Notes: generated from the letters alone by a model not told the origin. Shown: positions 42,484 through 52,187, numbered from the stretch's first letter. The stretch is 64,000 bases of DNA from DAISVY01 sp036826635 (GCA_036826635.1 DAISVY010000002.1:248001-312000); one strand, 5' to 3'. A program made the numbers and translations.

Positions 42484-43707
42484 TTAATCTGACCAGGCCT
42501 GAGGACCGCCGTAAAGACCGATATGCGAACGGGAACCGTCGCGATTATATATCAGCGAATCCCCCGCGTGGCGAGCGGGTGAATCGGCCCCCATATGGAA
42601 ATCACCATCGCCCGAAAACCCGGGATCGACCGCCAGGTTACCGTTGATACCCGTCTGGTCCCAAATACCTTCGTACCCCCCCGTTTCATTGCCCCAGACG
42701 ATGTTATTGCGAAAAGTCCACTTGGCCCAGTCGCCGTAATTCCAGACTCCCACACACGGACAGACCCATTGTTCACGCCAGCCGTTTTCACTGATAATGT
42801 TATTGATAAATCTACCCCGGCTCTCGCTCGACCAGGGGGCCACTCCGCAGTTACCGTTGTGATATACCACGTTGTTGGTGGCATTCATGGTCGACTGCCC
42901 GGTAGCAATAATCCCCCAACCGAGATTGTCGTGAACCAGGTTATTGGCCACGACCACGGAAGATGTCCCGAACGACCCGATCCCTTTCCAGAATTCCGTA
43001 ATCTCGTTGCGATACGCTATACATACGGCATCCCAGGTAACACCTATCCCGGCTCCCCGACCGTTCTGAATCAGACAGTCGGAGATATACGCCGTGGCTC
43101 CCCGATACAGGGCGACACCGTCCCAACTGCCATTGATTATATGACAGTCGCGAAGTGTAATTTCGGATCCTTCGCGGCCGCAAACCCCGCCAATACCGAC
43201 TACCACGGTAGTATCGCGACAGCGGTCGGAGTTGTCGCTAATATCAACCTGCTCTATCAGCACCCGCGAGTCTCGCACCACTATTGCCGCATCGGTAGCG
43301 GCACCGTCGCGGTCACGTCGGCCACCGGTGATGGTCATATTCCTGACGACCGTACCGTCGGCGTTCTCTATGTACAACCCGTAACCGGCATTGGTAATCA
43401 GCACCGTCCCGGCCCGATCCGATCCGATCAAAACCAGATTCTTGTCCCTGATTATAAACCCGCGGCTGGCCTGCACTTCCGTGCGAGGATCAGCGCAATT
43501 GCCGCACAGCGAGTCGGTAAATACCGATGCCTGCGCCTCGAACTCTTTGACCCCCAAGAGTAACGTATCGCCGTCGGAAGCAAAATCGATCACGGCCTGA
43601 AGATCGGAACCGCGCTCAATAGTCAGGGTAGCCCCCGACGCCGAAAGCGCCAGTCCCCCGATAATTGCCAGCAACAGGAAATATCCGTGTCTCCCCATAC
43701 GATACAT
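42484..43707 (-). CDS. Secreted right-handed parallel beta-helix protein
   Basis: 407 residues. Signal peptide FLLLAIIGGLALSASGA, then a PbH1/NosD-like series of beta-helix coils: GLYIENADGTVVRNMTITGG, AYISDCLIQNGRGAGIGV, VVVANNLVHDNLGWGIIATG and MNATNNVVYHNGNCGVAPW. Usually such folds are carbohydrate-active enzymes or surface proteins. No catalytic motif was identified. The C-terminus lacks an NPFNP sorting domain. Confidence 0.85.
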   Translation of the reverse strand: MYRMGRHGYFLLLAIIGGLALSASGATLTIERGSDLQAVIDFASDGDTLLLGVKEFEAQASVFTDSLCGNCADPRTEVQASRGFIIRDKNLVLIGSDRAGTVLITNAGYGLYIENADGTVVRNMTITGGRRDRDGAATDAAIVVRDSRVLIEQVDISDNSDRCRDTTVVVGIGGVCGREGSEITLRDCHIINGSWDGVALYRGATAYISDCLIQNGRGAGIGVTWDAVCIAYRNEITEFWKGIGSFGTSSVVVANNLVHDNLGWGIIATGQSTMNATNNVVYHNGNCGVAPWSSESRGRFINNIISENGWREQWVCPCVGVWNYGDWAKWTFRNNIVWGNETGGYEGIWDQTGINGNLAVDPGFSGDGDFHMGADSPARHAGDSLIYNRDGSRSHIGLYGGPQAWSD

Positions 43708-43865
43708 AACTCAAAAAGCCGCCCCATCCGGCAAGCTTTCACCTCCCCCTTTCGATCTCCTGATTCGTGCCATAATTCACAGGTACGGCGCACGCGCGGA
43801 CCGGTTCGATTACCGGCCCGGCAGGCACGACCTCTTCGAATTCGGCGGGGTGATTTCAGCCCCCG

Positions 43866-44504
43866 TCAAGAGCTAAACAGACCGGCCCGTTCCAGAGCTC
43901 TCTCAAACTTACTGCGGTGCTGCCTTTCAAACGGTATGCCCAGCGAGCTGAACATCTTGCGCAAACCGTCCTCGACCACTTCGATCTGACCGGGATCAGG
44001 TAACTCGACCTCAAGCTCGTAGTCAACGGAGCCATCGGTAAACTCGGTTCGGTCGATCTCCAGCATGTAGTCGTAGTCGCCGATTCGGAACCGTTTGCAC
44101 TGTCGGTCGTTGTTGAACTGCAGCAATGCGACCATTTGTCGACCGGGAAACTCCTGCTTGATAAAGCGAACAGGTTCGACGTCCATATCCAAAACGTCGC
44201 TATACCCGCCGAGAATCCGGACCGCTTCGCTGCGCTCTATCTCGGCCTCCAGTTCCTGCCGAATTACCGCCGCCCCGGAGTGGGTCGCCGCACCCTTGAC
44301 TGTCACCAGTCCCCGATCATTCTCACTGCGCACCCGTAGCGCCCAGCCGTTCCGGCTTAACTCCCGATCAGCCGTATCGTAGAAGCCGTTGCGATGCTGC
44401 TGGACTTGTTCCATAGAACCCAGGTGACCATTGAGTTTGAGATAGTCGGTAAACGAGCCAAGCTGCAACTTGATCTCGATTTCCAGGTTCTTTTCCGGTT
44501 TCAT
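43866..44504 (-). CDS. CYTH domain protein
   Basis: 212 residues from MKPEKNLEIEIKLQ. The ExExK signature (EIEIKLQ) and paired acidic and basic strands (NGWALRVRSENDRGLVTVKG, DYDYMLEIDRTEF, DYELEVELPD) mark the CYTH tunnel fold. It binds triphosphates with metal ions; possible roles are thiamine-triphosphatase-like, inorganic triphosphatase or class IV cyclase. Its sequence does not decide between these. It follows the rng terminator on the same strand. Confidence 0.92.
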   Translation of the reverse strand: MKPEKNLEIEIKLQLGSFTDYLKLNGHLGSMEQVQQHRNGFYDTADRELSRNGWALRVRSENDRGLVTVKGAATHSGAAVIRQELEAEIERSEAVRILGGYSDVLDMDVEPVRFIKQEFPGRQMVALLQFNNDRQCKRFRIGDYDYMLEIDRTEFTDGSVDYELEVELPDPGQIEVVEDGLRKMFSSLGIPFERQHRSKFERALERAGLFSS

Positions 44505-44554
44505 GACAGAGAAAATATAGTACATCGTTCCCTGAAAAACCAGCGACAGTTAAA

Positions 44555-44586
44555 CAAAAAAGGCACGGCTGTCACGGCCGTGCCTT
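44555..44586 (-). terminator. Intrinsic terminator after rng
   Basis: AAGGCACGGC / GCCGTGCCTT, a 10-bp stem with a seven-base loop, then a T-run on the minus strand. Confidence 0.92.
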
Positions 44587-44608
44587 CTCCTGCTTGCCAC
44601 ACACTATC

Positions 44609-46147
44609 TTAGACGTTGTATATTGCCGTAATATCGCTGTTATCCTTGGCGTTATATATACGGTACTGGGATTGCATAACGGTGGTATCCCGAACCACGT
44701 TTACCCGAAACTTGTATGCCCGCATGATACGCTTGATTCGGCTGCTTCCGTTACCGGTCATAACCTCGGCCATATCGGGACTCAGCACTAAGTGATAATC
44801 CGTATATTTTCGGTCGGCTCGGGCCCGGGCGAACCAGCGCTCGATTTTGGTGGCCACATTTTCCTTGGACATGATCCGGCCGATCCCGCCGCAATAAGGA
44901 CACGGTTCCGACAGAGTTTGCATATGCGAAGGCCTTACCCGCTCCCGTGTAAGCTCGATCAAACCGAAATCGGTGACCGGATTTATGCCCCGCTTAGCCC
45001 GGTCGTTGCGGAAAGCGTTCTTGAATTCTTCGTACAATCGGCGACGGTTTTCGCGGGAATACATATCGATGAAATCGCAGACAATCAACCCGCCCATGTC
45101 GCGCAGACGGATCTGGCGGGCTATCTCGCGGGCAGCCACCAGATTGGTCTGCAAAATCGTGTCTTCCTGGTCCCGACGCCCCACGAAGCGACCGGTATTC
45201 ACGTCAATCGTAACCATGGCCTCGGTCTGATCGATAACAAGGTAGGCTCCCTTTTTGATCCAGACCTTCCGGGAGAGCATTTTGTCCATCTCCGGTTCCA
45301 GATTGAACAGATCAAAAAGCGGCCTCTCTCCCCGGTACAGCTCCACTCGTTTTTTCAGATGCGGCGAGACCTGACGCGCATAGCTGATGATTTTTTTGTA
45401 ATCTTCACGATTATCCACAACCACCCGGCTGACGTCGTCGGTAAATACATCCCGAATCATCGAGATTATCATCTCGGCCTCTTTGTGCACCAGAGCGGGG
45501 GCCGGAAGGCGGTCAGCGCGACGTTTCAGCTTTCCCCAAAGGCGCAGAAGCCGCTTTATATCGGCGCGAAAATCCGACTCCTGTTTACCTTCGCCCTCGG
45601 TGCGGATTATCATCCCGAACCCCTCCGGACGCATCGTCGCCAGCAACTTGCGAAGTCGCTTCTTCTCGGCCCAGTCGGTGATTCGTTTGGAAATGCGCAC
45701 ATGGTCGTCATCGGGCACTAAGACCAGATAGCGTCCCGCCAGCGAGATTTCCGAGGAGACGCGCGGTCCTTTGTTGGAAATCGGTTCCTTGATAACCTGA
45801 ACCAGAATCTCCTGTCCCCTTCTGAGAACGGTTTCGATTCCGGCTCGCCGGGTTTTGCGGATAATCTCCGCCGGGGCCTCTTCTTCCTCGTAATCGTCCG
45901 AGTCATATCGGCTCTTGTCGAGTTTGCCGATATCGGACGAATGAAGATACGCGGCCCGTTCCATTCCGATATCGACAAAGGCGGCCTGCATACCGGGCAG
46001 CACCGTTTTGATCTTCCCCTTGTAGATATCGCCCACCATCCGATCACTGCTGGCCCTCTCGACCTGAAATTCGACCAGATGGTCATCCTCGAGAATGGCC
46101 ACGCGAGTTTCATACTCGGTGGCGTTGATTGCTATTTCTTTCTTCAC
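44609..46147 (-). CDS. rng: Ribonuclease G/E family endoribonuclease
   Basis: 512 residues, close to RNase G rather than the long RNase E. The S1-like domain (GDIYKGKIKTVLPGMQAAF) has an acidic insert (DDYEEEEAPAE). The catalytic domain shows MVTIDVNTGRFVGRRD and GGLIVCDFIDM with the metal-binding Asp residues, and the zinc link is CPYCGGIG. GTG start at 46147 overlaps the fmt stop by four bases (GTGA). It matures 16S rRNA and degrades mRNA. Transcribed as def-fmt-rng. Confidence 0.97.
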   Translation of the reverse strand: MKKEIAINATEYETRVAILEDDHLVEFQVERASSDRMVGDIYKGKIKTVLPGMQAAFVDIGMERAAYLHSSDIGKLDKSRYDSDDYEEEEAPAEIIRKTRRAGIETVLRRGQEILVQVIKEPISNKGPRVSSEISLAGRYLVLVPDDDHVRISKRITDWAEKKRLRKLLATMRPEGFGMIIRTEGEGKQESDFRADIKRLLRLWGKLKRRADRLPAPALVHKEAEMIISMIRDVFTDDVSRVVVDNREDYKKIISYARQVSPHLKKRVELYRGERPLFDLFNLEPEMDKMLSRKVWIKKGAYLVIDQTEAMVTIDVNTGRFVGRRDQEDTILQTNLVAAREIARQIRLRDMGGLIVCDFIDMYSRENRRRLYEEFKNAFRNDRAKRGINPVTDFGLIELTRERVRPSHMQTLSEPCPYCGGIGRIMSKENVATKIERWFARARADRKYTDYHLVLSPDMAEVMTGNGSSRIKRIMRAYKFRVNVVRDTTVMQSQYRIYNAKDNSDITAIYNV

Positions 46148-47103
46148 TTTTGCTCCTGAGCCCCCTCATCACTTTTCGCCAACACTTCACCCGCCTGCGG
46201 CCTGAAACCATTGACAAACGAACTCCCGTCCATCTCTTTCCTGCCGGCCGGCACCACTTTCAGCAGTTCCAGCACACCCTCGCCACACCGTACCAGCAGC
46301 CGCTTTTGACCGGGGACCACCGCCCCCAACGGGAGTCGGTCGACGGAAACACCTTCCGCCACCGCACAGGCATGTACTTTGAGTTTGTTCCCGCGGAAGT
46401 ACGTATATGCCCCCGGCCGGGTAGCCATACCTCTTACGAAATTGCGTACCCGAAAAGCCGGTTGGGAAAAATCGATCTCGGCCTCGGCCGGATGTATCTT
46501 GGGAGCAGCGGTAGCTTCGGAATCGCTCTGAGCGATAGCGGTTGCTTCCCCTTTCTCAACGAGATCCAGCGTCTTCAGCAGGAACGGCCCGGTCAGTTCA
46601 CAGAGTCGGGCATGAAGTGTATCAAATGTATCGTTATCGGCGATCCTGATCTTCTGTTGCAGGATCAGGTCACCCGTATCAACTTTCTTCTTCAGATAGA
46701 AGCTCGTCAGGCCGGTTTCGGTTTCACCGTTGATCAGAGCCCAGTTTATCGGCGCCGCCCCCCGGTATTTCGGCAAGAGCGAAGCATGAACATTGATTGA
46801 GCCAAACCGGGGAAGAGCGAAAAGACTCTCGGGAAGAATTCGAAACGCCGCCACCACGAACAGATCGGCCTCAAAAGCCGAAAGCTGGTCTCGCAGGGCC
46901 GGAATTTTTAGCGACTCCGGCATCAACACCGGTAAACCGTGCTTCTCGGCCTCGGTCCTGACGACGGTGGGACTCAATCTGCGGCGACGGCCGACCGGTT
47001 TATCAGCCCCGGTAACGACCGCAACAACGCGATGATTACTGTTGCAGAGGGCGGCCAGATTTGCGCGGGCAAACTCCGGCGTGCCCATAAAAACGACATT
47101 CAT
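46144..47103 (-). CDS. fmt: Methionyl-tRNA formyltransferase
   Basis: 319 residues. FMGTPEFARANLAALC at the start, the formyl-THF site LPKYRGAAPINWALINGETE, and a C-terminal OB-fold domain with VRGMATRPGAYTYF. It formylates initiator Met-tRNA. It sits 70 bases downstream of def, which removes the formyl group later, and overlaps rng by four bases. Confidence 0.97.
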   Translation of the reverse strand: MNVVFMGTPEFARANLAALCNSNHRVVAVVTGADKPVGRRRRLSPTVVRTEAEKHGLPVLMPESLKIPALRDQLSAFEADLFVVAAFRILPESLFALPRFGSINVHASLLPKYRGAAPINWALINGETETGLTSFYLKKKVDTGDLILQQKIRIADNDTFDTLHARLCELTGPFLLKTLDLVEKGEATAIAQSDSEATAAPKIHPAEAEIDFSQPAFRVRNFVRGMATRPGAYTYFRGNKLKVHACAVAEGVSVDRLPLGAVVPGQKRLLVRCGEGVLELLKVVPAGRKEMDGSSFVNGFRPQAGEVLAKSDEGAQEQK

Positions 47104-47173
47104 GGTCGCATGGTCGTGACCAGTCGAACGTCCGGCTTATACGGAAACGGCAATCGGGAAAGAAGCCCGGCAA

Positions 47174-47683
47174 CTACGAAGCCGCCGCAAGCTTTCTCAG
47201 TCGGCCTTTAATCATTGACCGGGTAAGCGGAGAAACGCGGTCGATGAACAACTTACCGTTGATATGATCGTATTCATGTTGAACAGCTCGGGCAACAATA
47301 CCGGTTGCTTCCATTTCAAACCGGTTGCCGTCAAGGTCCGTAGCCCGTACCTTCACCCGCTCCGGGCGGGATATTTTCAGGTACAGATCCGGAAACGAAA
47401 GGCAGCCTTCTTCCATCTGGACTTTTTCGCCGCTTGTTTCCACGATTTCCGGATTGATGAATACGGTCAGAGATTCGTCGATGTCCACCGCTGAGAGATC
47501 AATAACAAAAACGCGCTTAGCCACCCCTATCTGGTTGGCCGCTAAACCCAGGCCCTTGGCCTTTTTGAGGGTGTCCGCCAAATCGGACACCAAATTTTTT
47601 GTCTCCTGGCTAATTGGATCAACTTCTTCGGAGACTTCCCGCAATACCGGGTCACCGTATATGACAATCGGTCGCTTGGCCAC
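47174..47683 (-). CDS. def: Peptide deformylase
   Basis: 169 residues with all three motifs: GLGLAANQIG, EEGCLSFP with the metal Cys, and QHEYDHINGKLF with the HExxH zinc/iron site. It removes the formyl group from nascent proteins. It lies 21 bases after yajC and before fmt in the same transcript. Confidence 0.98.
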   Translation of the reverse strand: MAKRPIVIYGDPVLREVSEEVDPISQETKNLVSDLADTLKKAKGLGLAANQIGVAKRVFVIDLSAVDIDESLTVFINPEIVETSGEKVQMEEGCLSFPDLYLKISRPERVKVRATDLDGNRFEMEATGIVARAVQHEYDHINGKLFIDRVSPLTRSMIKGRLRKLAAAS

Positions 47684-47704
47684 GATGACTCCTAAACTCG
47701 CAAT

Positions 47705-48022
47705 CTACTTCTCCACACGGCCGGCAATGGAACTTTTGAGAAACTCCAGCTTGGTCTGTTCGTTGATGCGGATGATTATCGTCCCCTTCTCATCGTTGAT
47801 CGCAAAAATTGTCCCAAACATGCCGCCGCTGGTAACCACCCGGTCACCTTTCTTCAACTCGTTAAGAAGCCTGTCGTGCTCCTTTTGTTTCTTGCGTTGC
47901 GGGCGAATCAGCAGCAGATACATAACCACGAAAATAAGGCCGAACCAGAGCAGGGTGAACATACCGCCACCGCCGGCTCCTTCCGGGCTGCCGCCCATCA
48001 ACAAAATCAATATGCAGTCCAA
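47705..48022 (-). CDS. yajC: Preprotein translocase subunit YajC
   Basis: 105 residues with one N-terminal membrane helix (MFTLLWFGLIFVVMYLLL), the RPQRKKQKEH motif after it, and the GDRVVTSGGMFGTI beta region. It associates with SecDF-YidC. TTG start at 48022, five bases after AGGAG; an ATG at codon 9 is an alternative. In many bacteria it stands beside tgt and secD, but here it leads into def-fmt-rng. Confidence 0.93.
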   Translation of the reverse strand: MDCILILLMGGSPEGAGGGGMFTLLWFGLIFVVMYLLLIRPQRKKQKEHDRLLNELKKGDRVVTSGGMFGTIFAINDEKGTIIIRINEQTKLEFLKSSIAGRVEK

Positions 48023-48296
48023 AACGACTCCTGTATTTTATCGACTAAAAGTTCAAAAACTGAACAGCGTCATCCTTTTAGCGCATAAGTATACCACCTA
48101 ACCGCTTGCCAAACAAGAGATTATTTTGTCTTTCCATAACCGACAAAACAACCGGCGGGTTCCCTGAATCAACAGAGCCCCTTGAGCGCAATGACACTGT
48201 GAATTGATCCGTGTCCCACTTGAGGTGTCCCGGGCCAAAACGGCCCGGGAGCGGGAATAGATAGCTTTTTTTGCCTGGGCTGTCCGGGACCCCGGC
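48023..48296. other. 274-base gap upstream of yajC
   Basis: Holds the likely yajC promoter region and the hairpin at 48228-48250. No gene seen. Confidence 0.4.
48228..48250. terminator. GC-rich hairpin downstream of gerW
   Basis: TCCCGGGCC / GGCCCGGGA, a perfect 9-bp stem with a five-base loop. It is between the end of the gerW transcript and yajC. There is no T-run right after it on the minus strand, so termination is possible but not certain. Confidence 0.5.
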
Positions 48297-48710
48297 TCAG
48301 GACTCAGCGTCGGAAGCGGACTCGGCCTTTTCGTCGCTGTCCTCTTCCGCCGTGGATTTGAACTTGTCTTTCAATTTCCCCAGTTTTTTGGCCAGATCGG
48401 GTATGGTTTCGATAAGCCCTTCCCAGGAACCTCTTTTGGTCGGCAGCAGCCTGATCTTGTCTTTATCTATGATGATGAAAGCCGAAGGCTCTATTCTGGC
48501 CCCGCCGCCACCGCCGCCGCCGAAACCGGATTCGGCCTTGTCAGTCTGACCCTGACCGCCTCCGGCCCCAAAACCGACCGATATCTTGACCACCGGGATA
48601 ACGGTCCGCTCGCCGACCGTTATCGGATCGCCGACTACTGTTTCGGAGCGGGCCATCTCTTTCAGCTCGCCCACTACACCCCGGAGAATCTCAACTACGT
48701 TGTTTTCCAT
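48297..48710 (-). CDS. GerW/YtfJ family protein
   Basis: 137 residues. Start MENNVVEILRGVVGELKEMA, then the signature VVGDPITVGERTVIPVVKIS and VGFGAGGG. A Gly-rich run (GFGGGGGGGARIEPSAF) leads to FIIIDKDKIRLLP. In Bacillus this family (YtfJ/GerW) is a spore germination protein. Here no sporulation genes are seen and the host is Gram-negative, so the role differs. It overlaps the upstream DUF2953 gene by 20 bases. Confidence 0.92.
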   Translation of the reverse strand: MENNVVEILRGVVGELKEMARSETVVGDPITVGERTVIPVVKISVGFGAGGGQGQTDKAESGFGGGGGGGARIEPSAFIIIDKDKIRLLPTKRGSWEGLIETIPDLAKKLGKLKDKFKSTAEEDSDEKAESASDAES

Positions 48711-49377
48711 CCTGGACTCCTTCTCTTTCTCCTATCGCCAATTTAATAATCTTCATTACCGGTAAACGCCACAACAGCATCACCGTTGCGGAAATCAGCC
48801 TGTAGAGCGGAAGGGCCACGACACATCGGGCCGACCCGGCCAACGAAGCCCCGGTCCAGTCGGGAACGAAACGTACCCGGCCGACCATCCCGGGCACCAC
48901 CCCCAAAGCCGCCTGATAAAAACCGAACATGCAGCCGGTCAAATCGGGTGAGTCGAAACCACCGGATAATTCCCCTTCGGCCTCTTCCACAATCAGTGCC
49001 TTCAGAAGATCCACGAAATAGAACCAGAGCGCCTGCGAACACTGCGGAATAATCCGAAGAATCTCCTTAAACGGCCGTTTTTTCTTCGGCCTGGTTTGTC
49101 CGGCTGTTTTGAGCGCCTTTTGGGCTTTCTTTTTCTCTGCTGTCTTTTCCCCGACGGTTGGCCTTTTCTTCTCCGTAACGAACGAACGCACTTTCAGGCC
49201 GAATAACCTGAACTGCCCGCGCTGGCGCCCCAACTCAAACTCCGGGCCACTTCGCCCCAAGCCTACGAACAAGAGACGACGCTCAGACGACAGTTCCAGA
49301 CGCACCCGCAGTCGGAGCAACAGCAGAGCGAGGATCAGAATGGCCAGTATGACTATGACATAGAGCATGTCCGACAT
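48691..49377 (-). CDS. DUF2953 family protein
   Basis: 228 residues from ATG 49377. N-terminal membrane helix (MLYVIVILAILILALLLLR), a basic spacer, and a beta-rich C-terminal part with SGGFDSPDLTGCMFGFYQA. Its pairing with gerW repeats the ytfI-ytfJ pair of Firmicutes, where DUF2953 is next to YtfJ. Function unknown; probably anchors or assists the GerW-like protein. Confidence 0.85.
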   Translation of the reverse strand: MSDMLYVIVILAILILALLLLRLRVRLELSSERRLLFVGLGRSGPEFELGRQRGQFRLFGLKVRSFVTEKKRPTVGEKTAEKKKAQKALKTAGQTRPKKKRPFKEILRIIPQCSQALWFYFVDLLKALIVEEAEGELSGGFDSPDLTGCMFGFYQAALGVVPGMVGRVRFVPDWTGASLAGSARCVVALPLYRLISATVMLLWRLPVMKIIKLAIGEREGVQDGKQRS

Positions 49378-49427
49378 CAATATACGTATCGGCAGAAACT
49401 CTCGTTAATCCTTTTTTTGAACGAGAC

Positions 49428-50078
49428 TCAAACCGACGCGCTGGGGCAAAGATCGTTGATAACGCAATTCGCACAATCCGGACGGCGAGCCTTACAAACC
49501 GCCCGGCCGTGAAAAATAAGCAGGTGCGAAAACCCGATCCAGTCCTTTTGCGGCAGGATTTTCATCAGGTCACGCTCCGTCTTGACGGCGTCTTTCTCTC
49601 CGGTAAATTTCAGCAGGCGACTGATTCGCCCGACATGAGTATCCACTACCACCCCCTCGGCCAAACCGTACCCGGCCCCCAAGATCACCGAGGCGGTCTT
49701 GCGCCCCACCCCGGCCAGCTTGACCAGTTCGTCCAGGGTGCGAGGGACCTCGCCGCCGTATCGCTCAACCAAATGACGGGCGGAGTTTTTGATGGCTTTG
49801 GCCTTGTTGGCATAAAAACCGGTAGTGTATATATCCCGCTCCAGTTCTTTCAGGTCGGCGTCGGCGAACGCCCTGACATCCGGGTATTTCCTAAACAAAC
49901 CCGGAGTGACCATGTTAACGCGCTCATCGGTACACTGCGCCGACAAGATAGTAGCCACCATCAACTGATGGACCGTGTCATAATCAAGCGACGTTTTGGC
50001 CTCGGGGTATTGCCGGCGCAGCCGCCGGATAATTTTCGCGGCTCGGTCCTGCTTCGCTTTCAACGATTCTGCACCCAT
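49428..50078 (-). CDS. nth: Endonuclease III
   Basis: 216 residues. HhH motif LVKLAGVGRKTASVIL with the catalytic Lys, VVDTHVGRI with the catalytic Asp, and the C-terminal [4Fe-4S] ligands CKARRPDCANCVINDLC (C-x6-C-x2-C-x5-C). It excises oxidised pyrimidines. It begins five bases after the stop of prmC. Confidence 0.97.
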   Translation of the reverse strand: MGAESLKAKQDRAAKIIRRLRRQYPEAKTSLDYDTVHQLMVATILSAQCTDERVNMVTPGLFRKYPDVRAFADADLKELERDIYTTGFYANKAKAIKNSARHLVERYGGEVPRTLDELVKLAGVGRKTASVILGAGYGLAEGVVVDTHVGRISRLLKFTGEKDAVKTERDLMKILPQKDWIGFSHLLIFHGRAVCKARRPDCANCVINDLCPSASV

Positions 50079-50082
50079 CGTG

Positions 50083-50967
50083 CTATTCCTCGCAAGCCAA
50101 AACGACAACCCGGTCGTAATCGTTGTAGTCCTTTATAAACGTCATTGACATATACCGCGGATCGCTTTCGGTCAGCGTGGCCACCCGTTCGGATTGATCG
50201 TACCCGATCTCGAACATCAGCCGTCCGCCCGGAGCAAGAAAATTCGGAGCCTCGGCAACCAGCAGCCGCACCACATCCAGTCCGTCGGTCCCGGCGGTCA
50301 TGGCAATTTTCGGGTCGGCTTTCACCTCCGGCGGCAAACCGGCATAATCTCCCTCGCGGATATACGGCGGATTGGATAAAATCAGATCGAATTTTTCATC
50401 CGCCCGCACGGCCGAGAATAAATCGGACTGTCGAAACTCAATCCGGTCAGCCGTGGCCAGATCACGCGCGTTTTTTCTCGCAACCTCCAGTGCCGCGGCC
50501 GAAATATCCAGCGCCACGACCCGGGCATTTTCGCTCTCGGCGGCAACCGTTACCGCTATCACCCCCGACCCGGTGCCGACATCCAGAACCCGTGACTTGT
50601 CCGAATGAAACACCCGGATGAACCTCACGGCGTTTTCACAAAGACGCTCGGTTTCCGGGGTGGGAGCCATAACATCCGGGGTAACAAAGAACTTCCGGCC
50701 GTAAAACCACGACTCCTGAAGAATAAACTGCAGCGGGTAACGGGTAAGCCGTTGCCGGATTATTTCCTCGCACCTCGCAAGGGCTTGTTCGGAAAGCAGA
50801 GTCGCACCGTTGAGATAGAGGTTAAGCCGGTCGACCTCGAGCACATGACAGAGAATCCACTCGATTTCAACCTTGGCGCTCTCGATCCCGACTTCTTCCA
50901 GGCGTCGGGCCTGTTCGGCAATGTATTTCGGCAACAATATGTTATCAGACACGGTCGATCCTGCCAT
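50083..50967 (-). CDS. prmC: Release factor glutamine methyltransferase
   Basis: 294 residues. Helical N-terminal domain, SAM motif VLDVGTGSGVIAVTVAAES, and the catalytic LILSNPPYIRE (NPPY). It methylates the Gln of the GGQ motif in release factors. It directly follows prfA, the common arrangement. Start chosen at 50967; an upstream reading to 51006 also exists. Confidence 0.96.
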   Translation of the reverse strand: MAGSTVSDNILLPKYIAEQARRLEEVGIESAKVEIEWILCHVLEVDRLNLYLNGATLLSEQALARCEEIIRQRLTRYPLQFILQESWFYGRKFFVTPDVMAPTPETERLCENAVRFIRVFHSDKSRVLDVGTGSGVIAVTVAAESENARVVALDISAAALEVARKNARDLATADRIEFRQSDLFSAVRADEKFDLILSNPPYIREGDYAGLPPEVKADPKIAMTAGTDGLDVVRLLVAEAPNFLAPGGRLMFEIGYDQSERVATLTESDPRYMSMTFIKDYNDYDRVVVLACEE

Positions 50968-51018
50968 CACAGTCCATGATCGCTCCCGACATTGTCGCGC
51001 ATTCACGAACTCGTGTTA

Positions 51019-52110
51019 TCATTTCCCCGCCGAATCGACCCCGTTATGGGCCAGCCGGAGACGTTCTTCCTGATCGTGTCGTTTGAGCGGTTCCACCACA
51101 CTGTCGACATCCCCGGCCAGAATCTCGTTGAGCCGGTACAGTGTCAGACCGATCCGGTGGTCGGTCACTCGCGATTGCGGGAAATTATAGGTGCGAATTT
51201 TGGCCGAACGGTCACCGGTCGAAACCATGGAACGCCGCTCGGCCGCTATCTTGGCCATCTGCTCCGACATCATCTTATCGTAAAGGCGCGCCCGCAGGAC
51301 TTTCATCGCCTTCACCTTGTTTTTCAACTGCGATTTCTCGTCCTGACAGGAAACGACCAGCCCGGTGGGAATATGAGTTATGCGCACCGCCGAGTCGGTA
51401 GTATTCACCGACTGCCCGCCCGGCCCGGAAGAACGATAGACATCGACCCGAAGATCATTGTCTTTGATTTCGATATCAACTTCCTCCGCCTGCGGAAACA
51501 CCGCCACCGTCACCGCCGAGGTATGAATCCGCCCCTGGGTTTCGGTCGTAGGTACGCGTTGTACCCGATGAACGCCGGATTCATACTTCATCGTACCGTA
51601 GGCCCCGTCGCCCTGCAACTCGAATACTATTTCTTTGAACCCGCCCATACCGGACTCGTTCGAGTTGAGCACCTCCAGCTTCCACTTCCTGAGGTCGGCG
51701 TAGCGCTGGTACATGCGGAAGATATCGGCAGCGAACAAGCTGGCTTCCTCGCCGCCCGTGCCGGCTCGTATTTCGACCACCGCCGATTTGTCGTCGTTGG
51801 GATCGCGAGGCAGGAGCTTCAGTTTGAACTCGCGTTCGGCGTCGGCCATTTCGTCTTCGCACACCTTGAGTTCCTGGCGGGCCATCTCGATCAGTTCTTC
51901 GTCGCTTTCCGCCTTTATGATCTCCCGGGCTTCGCTGGCCCCGTTGACAATTTTCCGGTACTTCCGGCCGGCCTCAAGAATTTCCACGATGTGGCGGCGT
52001 TCACGATTGAGTTCGATCAGCTTTTGGCGATCACTCAGGTTGGCCGGGTCGGCCAGGGCGGTATCGAGTTCCTCAAGTCGTTCTTCTATTTTCTCTACTA
52101 TTTCCAACAT
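51019..52110 (-). CDS. prfA: Peptide chain release factor 1
   Basis: 363 residues from MLEIVEKIEERLEELD. The GGQ motif is in SSGPGGQSVNTTDSAVRI. The stop-codon-reading tripeptide, PAT or PVT in most RF1s, is PTT here (RVPTTETQGRIHTS). It reads UAA and UAG. It stands between DUF1385 and prmC. Start preferred at 52110, with AAAGG upstream. Confidence 0.97.
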   Translation of the reverse strand: MLEIVEKIEERLEELDTALADPANLSDRQKLIELNRERRHIVEILEAGRKYRKIVNGASEAREIIKAESDEELIEMARQELKVCEDEMADAEREFKLKLLPRDPNDDKSAVVEIRAGTGGEEASLFAADIFRMYQRYADLRKWKLEVLNSNESGMGGFKEIVFELQGDGAYGTMKYESGVHRVQRVPTTETQGRIHTSAVTVAVFPQAEEVDIEIKDNDLRVDVYRSSGPGGQSVNTTDSAVRITHIPTGLVVSCQDEKSQLKNKVKAMKVLRARLYDKMMSEQMAKIAAERRSMVSTGDRSAKIRTYNFPQSRVTDHRIGLTLYRLNEILAGDVDSVVEPLKRHDQEERLRLAHNGVDSAGK

Positions 52111-52187
52111 GGTTGTAACCTTTGTCTCTCCGGATATTCGAATATTACGGGGCTTCCCCTGACGGGGCAAGAATAAGACGGGCGAAG

